Assembly (NCBI GenBank): GCA_017535725.1
Contig: JAFXTO010000040.1
Location: forward strand, 1-64,000
Reading direction: 5' to 3'
DNA: 64,000 bases
Origin: Bacteroidaceae bacterium
GTDB taxonomy: Bacteria; Bacteroidota; Bacteroidia; Bacteroidales; Bacteroidaceae
This document shows, in pieces, positions 51,457 to 58,747 of this stretch (position 1 is its first letter; each line of letters starts with the position of its first letter). A model generated the notes under the pieces. It saw nothing but the letters and a program-made list of their open reading frames with translations. It had not been told where the DNA came from and did not search any database. The position numbers were made by a program, and so were the translations under genes.

Positions 51457-53148
51457 TCAAGAACTTTTCCTGACTTCCCCTGGCACCATGCCAAATTCAT
51501 CCTTGAAGCATTTGGTGAAATAGGCGGGGGCGGAGAAACCGACGTCGTAGGCCACCTCGCTGACGTTCTTATCTGTGGTCAGCAACATCTGGTAGGCTCG
51601 ATTCAGACGGGCGATGCGCAGGAGTTCCACGGGTGACGAGCCCGTGAGGGCCTTAACCTTGCGGTAGAGCTGCACACGACTGAGGTTCATCTCAGCCGCC
51701 AGATCCTCCACGCTAAGCTCACTGTTCGTCATCCTCCGTTCCACGACTTCGCGAAAAAGGGTAATGAAGAGAGGCTCTGTTTCTGTTTTTTGCCCTTCCT
51801 CTGGAATATCGGCGATTGCCGTTGTTTTCTCTATGTTCTCTGTCAGCTCTATGCTCTCTGTGCTTCCCAGATTCCATAGGTTATTTACAACGCGTTCCCT
51901 GCGGATATTGACTTTACTGAGGTGGTAGAGGTAGAAGAGGACGATGGCCACGAGCAGCAGGATGATGACGCCGATAGCCAACCAGTTGACCACTCTTTGC
52001 ACATCAAGTTCATGGAGATAGTTGTCCGCCTTGTCGTGCAGCAGGTCAAGACGGTCGGCTTGTCGCATCAGCTCCTCGCTTTGCATCAGCAAGACCTTGG
52101 CATTGTCTCTGGTCACTAAGGCTGACATCAACATCGTCTCCTTCTCGTAGGGCTTTCCTTCGAGAATATTAACAGCCAATTCGATAATCTGGTCACCGTG
52201 TGTGGGATAAATGTAAGAGGCGTCAAGCAAAGAGTCGCGCACTAATTGTATGCCGCCATTCTCGCCCGGCAGGCCGTCGATGCCGCAATATAACACGGCC
52301 TCACCCCCGACTCCTCTCCTAAAGGGGAGGGGGGCGTGATTATCTTTGCTATTGGAAATGTCAGTGGCAAAATTATCTACTCTCGCCTCCCCTTCAGGGG
52401 AGGGATTGAGGGAGGGGCCAGAGTTTGCTAACGCTTTTCTTGCTCCCATTGCAGTGCGGTCATTGGCTCCAAAAACAAGGTCTACGCGTACATCTTTATT
52501 ATTTAAGAGCCATTGTTTCGTACTCTCGTATGCGGTCGGCTCCGTCCAGTCACCCTGCAGCGAGCCCACCACCTTGATACCGGGCGCATCCTTGATGGCA
52601 TCCATGAAACCGTTGTGGCGCTCGATGGCGGGCGATGACCCTTCCAAGCCCTTTATTTCCAACACATGCCCCTCTTCAATTTTTAAACTTTTCAACTTTT
52701 CAACAATATACTCGCCCATCACGCGCCCCATCTCGTAGTTATCAGCACTGATAAAGGCGGTATATTTCTGCGAACTGGTCTTGCGCTCAAACACTATGAC
52801 GGGGATGCCTTTGTCGTATGCACGGTCGATGGCAGGCGAGATGGTCTGCACCTGATTGGGTGCCACAATCAGCAAGTCGATGCCATCATTCATGAGGCTG
52901 TCAATCTGCTGCACCTGCCGCTCGTCGCTATCGTAGGCCGCAGCAAACTTGAGCTCCACGTTGTCATGGAAATAAGCCCCCATACGCAGCTCAGCATTCT
53001 GCTTGTGACGCCAAATGTCATCCGAACACTGTGATATTCCGATACGATACTTCACCTTGTTGCCCGAGCAAGAGGCAAGTACCGTAGCCAATACAAATAC
53101 ATAAAAGAAACGCTTACGAAGTTTCTGCAATCCTTCTATCGTATCCAT
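51457..53148 (-). CDS. Fructan-locus sensor/regulator: periplasmic sugar-binding domain fused to AraC-type DNA-binding domain
   Basis: 563 residues from ATG 53148 (further upstream frame has no family similarity). Layout: N-terminal helix/signal (RKRFFYVFVLATVLASCSG), LacI/RbsB-type ligand-binding domain (YRIGISQCSDDIWRHKQNAE, DLLIVAPNQVQTISPAIDRA, GIPVIVFERK, YCGIDGLPGENGGIQLV), one membrane helix (WLAIGVIILLLVAIVLFYLY), then a cytoplasmic AraC domain (LAAEMNLSRVQLYRKVKALT, VSEVAYDVGFSAPAYFTKCF). No kinase or receiver domain is present. In B. theta the fructan locus is controlled by a hybrid two-component sensor with the same kind of periplasmic domain; this protein would be a one-piece alternative. 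About 40 residues in the ligand-binding domain (GPSLNPSPEGEARVD...APLPFRRGVGGEA) are a translated pair of palindromic elements. Confidence 0.85.
   Translation of the reverse strand: MDTIEGLQKLRKRFFYVFVLATVLASCSGNKVKYRIGISQCSDDIWRHKQNAELRMGAYFHDNVELKFAAAYDSDERQVQQIDSLMNDGIDLLIVAPNQVQTISPAIDRAYDKGIPVIVFERKTSSQKYTAFISADNYEMGRVMGEYIVEKLKSLKIEEGHVLEIKGLEGSSPAIERHNGFMDAIKDAPGIKVVGSLQGDWTEPTAYESTKQWLLNNKDVRVDLVFGANDRTAMGARKALANSGPSLNPSPEGEARVDNFATDISNSKDNHAPLPFRRGVGGEAVLYCGIDGLPGENGGIQLVRDSLLDASYIYPTHGDQIIELAVNILEGKPYEKETMLMSALVTRDNAKVLLMQSEELMRQADRLDLLHDKADNYLHELDVQRVVNWLAIGVIILLLVAIVLFYLYHLSKVNIRRERVVNNLWNLGSTESIELTENIEKTTAIADIPEEGQKTETEPLFITLFREVVERRMTNSELSVEDLAAEMNLSRVQLYRKVKALTGSSPVELLRIARLNRAYQMLLTTDKNVSEVAYDVGFSAPAYFTKCFKDEFGMVPGEVRKSS
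52299..52419. repeat. Inverted pair of palindromic elements within the regulator gene
   Basis: CCTCACCCCCGACTCCTCTC CTAAAGGGGAGGGGGG (52299-52340) and CTCGCCTCCCCTTCAGGGGA GGGATTGAGGGAGGGG (52381-52419), 40 bases apart. The reading frame stays open through both and the spacer, adding about 40 residues. Confidence 0.85.
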
Positions 53149-53244
53149 CGCATTCTCTATTTTTTGGTGCAAGGGTGGTGCAAACCGAATGCAAAGAACA
53201 GTTCTTTGCTGAGGTGCTGCCCACCTTCGCGATGTTTCACGGCG

Positions 53245-53252
53245 CAAAGATA
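53245..53252 (-). promoter_or_regulatory. -7 box for the fructan regulator
   Basis: TATCTTTG on the minus strand, 96 bases before the regulator start. Confidence 0.55.
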
Positions 53253-53357
53253 CTACTTATTTTTGGAGATTTTGAGCTATTTGTATAAAAACAGCCAAAT
53301 AGTAATCGGTTTTTATGATTTGCTGGAACTTTTCTTACTCAAATCATTTCTTTTGAC

Positions 53358-53365
53358 TACTTTTG
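53358..53365 (+). promoter_or_regulatory. -7 box for the Nudix gene
   Basis: TACTTTTG on the plus strand, 60 bases before the ATG; divergent from the regulator promoter. Confidence 0.55.
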
Positions 53366-53425
53366 CACAAACAAATGTTGCAGTTATCAGAACGGACTCC
53401 CTATCTGAACAAAAAGAATAGCGAA

Positions 53426-53977
53426 ATGGATAATCAAAAAGAGATCTTCCCAATAGTGGATGAAGAGGGGCGGGTGATTGGTTCGGCCACGAGGGGCGAA
53501 TGCCACAGTAGTTCGAAGCTGTTGCACCCCGTAGTGCATCTGCATGTGTTTAACTCAGCAGGCGACATCTACCTGCAACGCAGGCCAACGTGGAAAGATA
53601 TTCAGCCAGGGAAGTGGGACACTGCCGTAGGAGGACACATTGATTACGGCGAGACACCAGAAGAGGCGTTACTACGCGAGGTGCGCGAGGAATTGGGCAT
53701 CACGGACTTCCAACCTGAATTCATGGACAAATACGTTTTCGAGAGCAAGCGCGAGCGTGAACTGGTGTATGTTCATCGCTGCATCTACGACGGCGTGATT
53801 CGTCCTTCGACCGAAGAACTGGATGGTGGCCGGTTCTGGACGATGGAGGAGATACGCGAGGCAATGGGCAAGGATATACTGACGCCTAACTTCGAAAGCG
53901 AATTTAGAAGATGTTTCCGTACTTTGGTGACGGTGACAACGACACCACCCCTACACGACCACCATTCCGAATGGTGA
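53426..53977 (+). CDS. Nudix hydrolase
   Basis: 183 residues from ATG 53426; the frame's earlier ATG would lie in the promoter. The Nudix box GGHIDYGETPEEALLREVREELGI (G-x5-E-x7-REUxEEx, shown here in parts GGHIDYGETPEEALLREV and REELGI) sits near residue 70. Start EIFPIVDEEGRVIG and HPVVHLHVFNSAGDIYLQRR are typical of the YfcD/IPP-isomerase-like group, which hydrolyses nucleoside diphosphate-linked compounds. The last nine codons overlap the convergent yccF gene by 27 bases. Confidence 0.9.
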   Translation: MDNQKEIFPIVDEEGRVIGSATRGECHSSSKLLHPVVHLHVFNSAGDIYLQRRPTWKDIQPGKWDTAVGGHIDYGETPEEALLREVREELGITDFQPEFMDKYVFESKRERELVYVHRCIYDGVIRPSTEELDGGRFWTMEEIREAMGKDILTPNFESEFRRCFRTLVTVTTTPPLHDHHSEW

Positions 53978-54319
53978 CAGGGCAAGCCTTGCCAAGCGGA
54001 AGTGCATCTTGCCCCAGGGGATGCCGATGATGGTGATGCAGAGCAGTAGGCCGTAGAAGATGTGGGTGAGACAAATCCAGATGCCACCTACGAAAAACCA
54101 CAAAACATTCATGAAAACGCTCAGGCAGCCCGGCTGCGACGCCTTCCACTGCACCTGCGATCCGAACGGCCAGATGGCCAGCATACCCAGTTTCATACTC
54201 TGCAAACCAAACGGGATACCAATAATGGTTATCATCAGAAGCAGTCCCGCGATGAAATACTCTATGGCAGTATGCAGCCCGCCAAAAATCAGCCAAATGA
54301 TGTTGCCTAAAAACTTCAT
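53951..54319 (-). CDS. yccF: YccF-family inner membrane protein
   Basis: 122 residues with two similar halves, each containing a membrane helix and the family motif: LLLMITIIGIPFGLQSMKLG and LLLCITIIGIPWGKMHFRLA, followed by LAIWPFG and LALSPFG. This is the YccF/DUF307 signature. Function is unknown; it is a small integral membrane protein. Its 3' end overlaps the Nudix gene on the opposite strand. Confidence 0.92.
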   Translation of the reverse strand: MKFLGNIIWLIFGGLHTAIEYFIAGLLLMITIIGIPFGLQSMKLGMLAIWPFGSQVQWKASQPGCLSVFMNVLWFFVGGIWICLTHIFYGLLLCITIIGIPWGKMHFRLARLALSPFGMVVV

Positions 54320-54374
54320 GTTCGCTCTCTTTCAATTCTCTGTTTGTTAGGAGTGCTTGCTAAGTAACATCTTA

Positions 54375-55034
54375 TTACAGTTTCTCGCCATAGCAGAGGT
54401 CGCCGGCATCGCCGAATCCTGGGACGATGTATTTGTTGGCATTCATGCCGGGGTCGATGGCGGCGCACCAGACGGTGGCATCATCGGGCAGTGTCTGGCG
54501 GAGGACTTCAAGACCTTCGGGGGTGGCGATGACACAAGCGATATGTATGTGCTTGGGGGTACCCGTCTTGATGAGGGCTTCGTAGCTGGCAGCCATACTT
54601 CCACCCGTAGCGAGCATTGGGTCAACGATGACGAGGGTCTTGCCCTTGCAGGAGGGGGCTGCCATGTATTCTGTATGGATGCCTACCTCGGTATGCTCGC
54701 GATTGGTGTACATACGATATGCTGAGACGAAGCCGTTGGCGGCACGATCGAAAACGTGGAGGAAGCCTTGGTGGAAGGGGAGTCCGGCGCGTAGTACAGT
54801 AGCCACGAGCATGTCGTCTTTCGGTACGTTGATGTCGATGGTGCCGAGTGGGGTGGTAACGTTCTTGGTTTTGTATTCGAGTGCCTTGGAGAGTTCGTAG
54901 GCCATCATCTCACCGATACGCTGGATGTTGTGGCGGAAGAGGAGTCGGTTGCGCTGGTAGCTCTTGTCGCGCAGTTCGGCCATGTACTGGTTGATAACGG
55001 TGTTTTGCTGGGAGAAGTCGATGATTTTTAACAT
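54375..55034 (-). CDS. upp: Uracil phosphoribosyltransferase
   Basis: 219 residues, cytoplasmic, makes UMP from uracil and PRPP. The PRPP loop KTLVIVDPMLATGGSM (about 131-146) and the uracil-binding C-terminus CAAIDPGMNANKYIVPGFGDAGDLCYG are complete, as is the flexible loop REHTEVGIHTEYM. Length is slightly longer than the E. coli enzyme at the N-terminus, normal for Bacteroidetes. Confidence 0.97.
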   Translation of the reverse strand: MLKIIDFSQQNTVINQYMAELRDKSYQRNRLLFRHNIQRIGEMMAYELSKALEYKTKNVTTPLGTIDINVPKDDMLVATVLRAGLPFHQGFLHVFDRAANGFVSAYRMYTNREHTEVGIHTEYMAAPSCKGKTLVIVDPMLATGGSMAASYEALIKTGTPKHIHIACVIATPEGLEVLRQTLPDDATVWCAAIDPGMNANKYIVPGFGDAGDLCYGEKL

Positions 55035-55080
55035 GTTGAAAGGTTGAAAAGTGGAAAGGTTGAAAGATTGAAAGGGATAG

Positions 55081-55638
55081 TTAGTTTCCTATGACGAGTT
55101 GGAAGGGTGTGTAGCGGACGAGGTAGCGGTAGAGGCTGCTACCAGGTTCGCCTTGAGAGACGGTTCCGAGTTCGTTGAGGTCATAGATTCTCATACAGTT
55201 GGAACATTCTGCCCGGGCACCTGCAAGCAGTCGGATGTTGCGGGTGATGCTGAGGTTGTCGTAGCAATTGGGACAAACAATGTCGTAGCAGATGACCTGG
55301 TCGGGGAAACGGCTGGAAATCATGGAGGTGTGGCCGACGACAAAGCCGTTGGAACGCCCGAAATTGAAGTGACCGTAGCTCACCTCACGTGCTGTAAGGC
55401 TGACGGAACGGGTGGTCTTCAGGTTGGTGTACTCCATGAAACTGCCCTTGTTGACCACGGTGCAGAACTCGCCCATCCCGTTAAGTGCCGCGTTGAGCAC
55501 CTCGTTGGTATTGGTGTTCTGGACGACGAAGCGGACAGGATAGTTATCATAGAGACGTTCGGCCTGAGAACAGGAGGAGAGGAAGATTGAACAGAATAAA
55601 AAGTTGAAAAGTTGAACTTTTGGAGCAGCGAGCGCCAT
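55081..55638 (-). CDS. Small lipoprotein with two CxxC pairs
   Basis: About 185 residues from ATG 55638; the frame is open up to 55803 but that extension is repeat DNA. The signal NFLFCSIFLSSCSQAE is itself partly encoded by 8-bp repeat words. The mature part is beta-rich (YPVRFVVQNTNTNEVLNAAL) and carries CPNC and CSNC 32 residues apart (VICYDIVCPNCYDN, ARAECSNCMRIYD), like a zinc ribbon or a Rieske-less iron site. I do not recognise the family. It lies between argH and upp, same strand. Confidence 0.7.
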   Translation of the reverse strand: MALAAPKVQLFNFLFCSIFLSSCSQAERLYDNYPVRFVVQNTNTNEVLNAALNGMGEFCTVVNKGSFMEYTNLKTTRSVSLTAREVSYGHFNFGRSNGFVVGHTSMISSRFPDQVICYDIVCPNCYDNLSITRNIRLLAGARAECSNCMRIYDLNELGTVSQGEPGSSLYRYLVRYTPFQLVIGN

Positions 55639-55683
55639 CAAGCTTGCTTGAAATGGCCGAGTCGTGACAAAAGTCAGCGAAGC

Positions 55684-55857
55684 TAAAGGTTGAAACATTG
55701 AAAGATTGAAAAAGAGGAGTGCGAAGCGGCGGAGAAGTCGATAAGCACGCGGCCCATAGGATTCATGGGCTTCAGGACGTGTATGGGCACTACTATCTTT
55801 CAATGTTTCAACTTTTCAACCTTTCAATGTTTCAATCTTTCAATATTTCAACCTTCA
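55684..55857. repeat. 8-bp TTTCAACC/TTTCAATG repeats between argH and the small lipoprotein gene
   Basis: GTTGAAACATTGAAAGATTG (55690-55710) and eight TTTCAAxx units (55797-55857). The array reaches the last codons of argH. Confidence 0.75.
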
Positions 55858-57188
55858 GCGAGCTTCCTCTCCGCCTCATCGACTCGCTCGAAGGGAAAAC
55901 CTTCGAGCACTTGGTGCATCTGGGAAGCGATTTCGGCGGTGCAGAGATTACCGATGGAACCTGCATGGGTGTGATGTACCTGCTTCTGCGGTGTGAACTG
56001 ACCTGCTTCGATGTCAAGTCCCACCTTGCGATAGGCATCACGGAAGGGCATTCCGTTGGATGCGAGACGGTTAACCTCCTCGACGGAGAACATGAGGTCG
56101 TAGCGCGGGTCATCGAGGATGTGTTCGTTCACCCGTATGCGCGCAATAATATAAGTGGTCATGCGGAGGCAGTCCTTCAGTTCGTCGAAGGCGGGGAGGA
56201 ACACCTCCTTGATAATCTGCAGGTCGCGGAAGTAGCCGCTGGGCAAGTTGTTCATGATGAGCGTCACCTGCTGGGGCAGAGCCTGCAACTTGTTGCACTT
56301 GGCACGGGTGAGTTCAAAGACGTCGGGATTCTTCTTGTGGGGCATAATGCTGCTGCCCGTTGTACATTCGTCGGGTAGTTTCAGGAATCCGAAGTTCTGG
56401 GAGTTGAACAGACAGGCGTCGAATGCGAGCTTGGCGATGGTACCGGCGACAGATGCGAGTGCGAATGCTACGTTGCGCTCCATCTTGCCACGTCCCATCT
56501 GGGCGTAAACCACGTTGTAGTCCATGGAATCGAATCCCAGCAGGTCAGTGGTCATCTGTCGGTCAAGGGGAAAACTGGAACCATAGCCCGCAGCGGAGCC
56601 CAAGGGGTTTCGGTTGACAAGGCGGTAGGCAGCCTGCAGGAAGAGCATGTCGTCCGCCAGGCTCTCGGCGTAGGCACCGAACCAGAGTCCGAAGCTGGAG
56701 GGCATGGCAACCTGTAGGTGTGTGTAGCCAGGCATGAGCACGTCCTTATACTGCTCGCTCTGGACCTGCAACGCGTCGAAAAGAGCCTTCACTAGTTCCA
56801 CGACCTCGCGCAGCTGACGGCGTGTCCAGAGTTTCAGATCCACAAGTACCTGGTCGTTACGCGAACGTCCGCTGTGAATCTTCTTGCCGACATCTCCCAG
56901 ACGGCGTGTCAGCAACAGCTCCACCTCACTGTGTATATCCTCCACCCCTTCCTCGATGGAAAACTCCCCTGCACGGATGTCGGCGAGGATGCGGCGCAGC
57001 TCGGCCAACAACACTTGTAACTCGCTGGCTGTCAGGAGGCCGATGGATTGTAACATCGTGATGTGGGCCATGGAACCCAACACATCGCTCTCAGCCAGAT
57101 AGAGGTCGAGTTCACGGTCACGCCCCACGGTGAACCGCTCGATTTCGGCTGTGGGCACCACATTTTTCTGCCAAAGCTTCATTGCCAT
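55848..57188 (-). CDS. argH: Argininosuccinate lyase
   Basis: 446 residues from ATG 57188; it splits argininosuccinate into arginine and fumarate. Landmarks: KLWQKNVVPTAEIERFTVGR, SEVELLLTRRLGDVGKKIHS, GRSRNDQ, GYTHLQVAMPSSFGLW and the lyase signature GSSIMPHKKNPDVFEL (catalytic Ser). The N-terminal half of the frame upstream of 57188 belongs to the overlapping SRPBCC gene region in another frame. Length fits the family. Confidence 0.97.
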   Translation of the reverse strand: MAMKLWQKNVVPTAEIERFTVGRDRELDLYLAESDVLGSMAHITMLQSIGLLTASELQVLLAELRRILADIRAGEFSIEEGVEDIHSEVELLLTRRLGDVGKKIHSGRSRNDQVLVDLKLWTRRQLREVVELVKALFDALQVQSEQYKDVLMPGYTHLQVAMPSSFGLWFGAYAESLADDMLFLQAAYRLVNRNPLGSAAGYGSSFPLDRQMTTDLLGFDSMDYNVVYAQMGRGKMERNVAFALASVAGTIAKLAFDACLFNSQNFGFLKLPDECTTGSSIMPHKKNPDVFELTRAKCNKLQALPQQVTLIMNNLPSGYFRDLQIIKEVFLPAFDELKDCLRMTTYIIARIRVNEHILDDPRYDLMFSVEEVNRLASNGMPFRDAYRKVGLDIEAGQFTPQKQVHHTHAGSIGNLCTAEIASQMHQVLEGFPFERVDEAERKLAEG

Positions 57189-57217
57189 AACTTTACACGC
57201 GAAATATGATATGGAAT

Positions 57218-57700
57218 TCAATACCCGTAGGGTATCATTGCGAGCATGTCGGCCAGTTTCTCCACCCCTTCCTGCAGGGGTTTCTTGGCCATCTGCTTCA
57301 TGAAGAAATTGAGTTCTGCGCCGATGGTACACTTCATCTTGCACTCGTAGGGCGATGTGGGTAGTAGCTGAATCCAGAGATTTGCGGCCATGGGGGCCCC
57401 TTCGACGATGAACTTGATGCACTTCAGCTCATCGCGTTCAACGATGCGGAGTGTCACGGCTCCGATAGGTGAAGAGGGGTAGGTCACGGCGTCTTCCGTG
57501 AACTGCAGCTGAGCCACGGCCTCCTGTATCTGGCCGAGCTTATCCTCCGGCACCTGTCCGGAGGACTTGATTTGCTCCACAAAGGCAGGGTCGTTGGCGC
57601 GCTCCTGAATGACGCGGAGGTTATTTAAGTCCGACAGTTTCGCATAGACAGAAGACTGCGGATAATGAATGAGCTTTACGGAACTTTCGAATTTGGTCAT
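57218..57700 (-). CDS. SRPBCC-fold protein
   Basis: 160 residues, no signal peptide. The pattern FESSVKLIHYPQSSVYAKLS at the start, a helix with NLRVIQERANDPAFVEQIKS, strands TLRIVERDELKCIKFIVEGA and a long C-terminal helix (FFMKQMAKKPLQEGVEKLAD) fit the START/polyketide-cyclase-like fold. Ligand unknown. It sits between pyrE and argH, 29 bases from argH, so probably one operon. Confidence 0.8.
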   Translation of the reverse strand: MTKFESSVKLIHYPQSSVYAKLSDLNNLRVIQERANDPAFVEQIKSSGQVPEDKLGQIQEAVAQLQFTEDAVTYPSSPIGAVTLRIVERDELKCIKFIVEGAPMAANLWIQLLPTSPYECKMKCTIGAELNFFMKQMAKKPLQEGVEKLADMLAMIPYGY

Positions 57701-57772
57701 ATATGGGGACGGCTTGCGCCGTAGTTTAATGTTTAAGGTTTAAGGTTTAAAGTTTAAAGTTTAAAGAGAGGT

Positions 57773-58402
57773 TTACCCCCAGTGTGCTGGGTCTTTACGC
57801 CACTCGTTGAGCAGCTGGATGTCAGATTCCTTGATATATCCGATGCGTGCGGCTTCGTTGACGACGGCCTCGTAGTTGGTGAGTGTGACGAGGTTCACCT
57901 TGGCTTGGCGGAAGGCTTCGGTAGCCACATCGAATCCATAGGTGTATGCGGCCACCATACCGATGACCTCGCATCCGTTCATCCGGATTGCTTCCACGGC
58001 CTTGAGGCTGCTGCCACCGGTACTGATGAGGTCTTCAACGACGACGACCTTCATGTCCGGCTTCAGTTCTCCTTCGATGAGGTTCTCCAGTCCGTGATCC
58101 TTGGGTTTCGAACGGACATAGACGAAGGGCAGTGACAGCAGGTCTGCCACAAGTGCTCCCTGTGGAATGGCACCGGTAGCCACGCCTGCCACAGCCTCCA
58201 CCTCGGGGAAGCGTTCGAGGATGATGCGCGCAATCTCGGTCTTCACGAACGAGCGCAGCTCAGGGTATGAGAGGGTCTTACGATTATCGCAATAGAAAGG
58301 AGACTTCCAGCCGCTGGCCCAAGTGAAGGGGTTCTGGGGCTGTAGTTTAATAGCTTTGACTTTCAACAGTTTGGCTGCAAAGATTTTTTCGAGTGTTTTC
58401 AT
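57773..58402 (-). CDS. pyrE: Orotate phosphoribosyltransferase
   Basis: 209 residues from ATG 58402, since the core begins KTLEKIFAAKLLKVKAIKLQ and a promoter lies just upstream. FTWASGWKSPFYCDNR (substrate loop), GVATGAIPQGALVADLLSLP and the PRPP motif KVVVVEDLISTGGSSLKAVE are complete. Makes OMP in pyrimidine synthesis. Behind it, TTTAAGG/TTTAAAG heptamers fill 57724-57768. Confidence 0.97.
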   Translation of the reverse strand: MKTLEKIFAAKLLKVKAIKLQPQNPFTWASGWKSPFYCDNRKTLSYPELRSFVKTEIARIILERFPEVEAVAGVATGAIPQGALVADLLSLPFVYVRSKPKDHGLENLIEGELKPDMKVVVVEDLISTGGSSLKAVEAIRMNGCEVIGMVAAYTYGFDVATEAFRQAKVNLVTLTNYEAVVNEAARIGYIKESDIQLLNEWRKDPAHWG

Positions 58403-58459
58403 AACGCTTTTACCTATTTCTGCGAGTGGTGTTAACTCGCACGTTTCTCTTTTCGGGCG

Positions 58460-58467
58460 CAAAGATA
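58460..58467 (-). promoter_or_regulatory. -7 box for pyrE-SRPBCC-argH
   Basis: TATCTTTG on the minus strand, 57 bases before the pyrE start. Confidence 0.6.
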
Positions 58468-58689
58468 GGTAAAAAATTTCACATGCGAAGCATTTTATCA
58501 GAAAATGACCCATTTCGAAGACATTTTATTGTCTGAAGTCATGTACAGATGACAAAATCGTCGCGCACGCGTACCTTTAAATAATTAGCTGGGCATTCAA
58601 CAAGCGGCCTTAGGCAACCGAAATAGCCCCCAAAAGAGCATGTGGACACAAAAAATCCTGTTTTTTTAGGCCGTATTCCGATTTTTCAC

Positions 58690-58697
58690 TACTTTTG
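58690..58697 (+). promoter_or_regulatory. -7 box for nadB
   Basis: TACTTTTG on the plus strand, 50 bases before the nadB GTG. Divergent from the pyrE promoter. Confidence 0.6.
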
Positions 58698-58747
58698 CCC
58701 CCACTAAGGGGCCAAAGTGCCTCTCAACACCCTAAAAACTGAACAAC

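Noticed and set aside
57188-57422. Upstream extension of argH
   Set aside because: It overlaps the SRPBCC gene in another frame and has no argH similarity.
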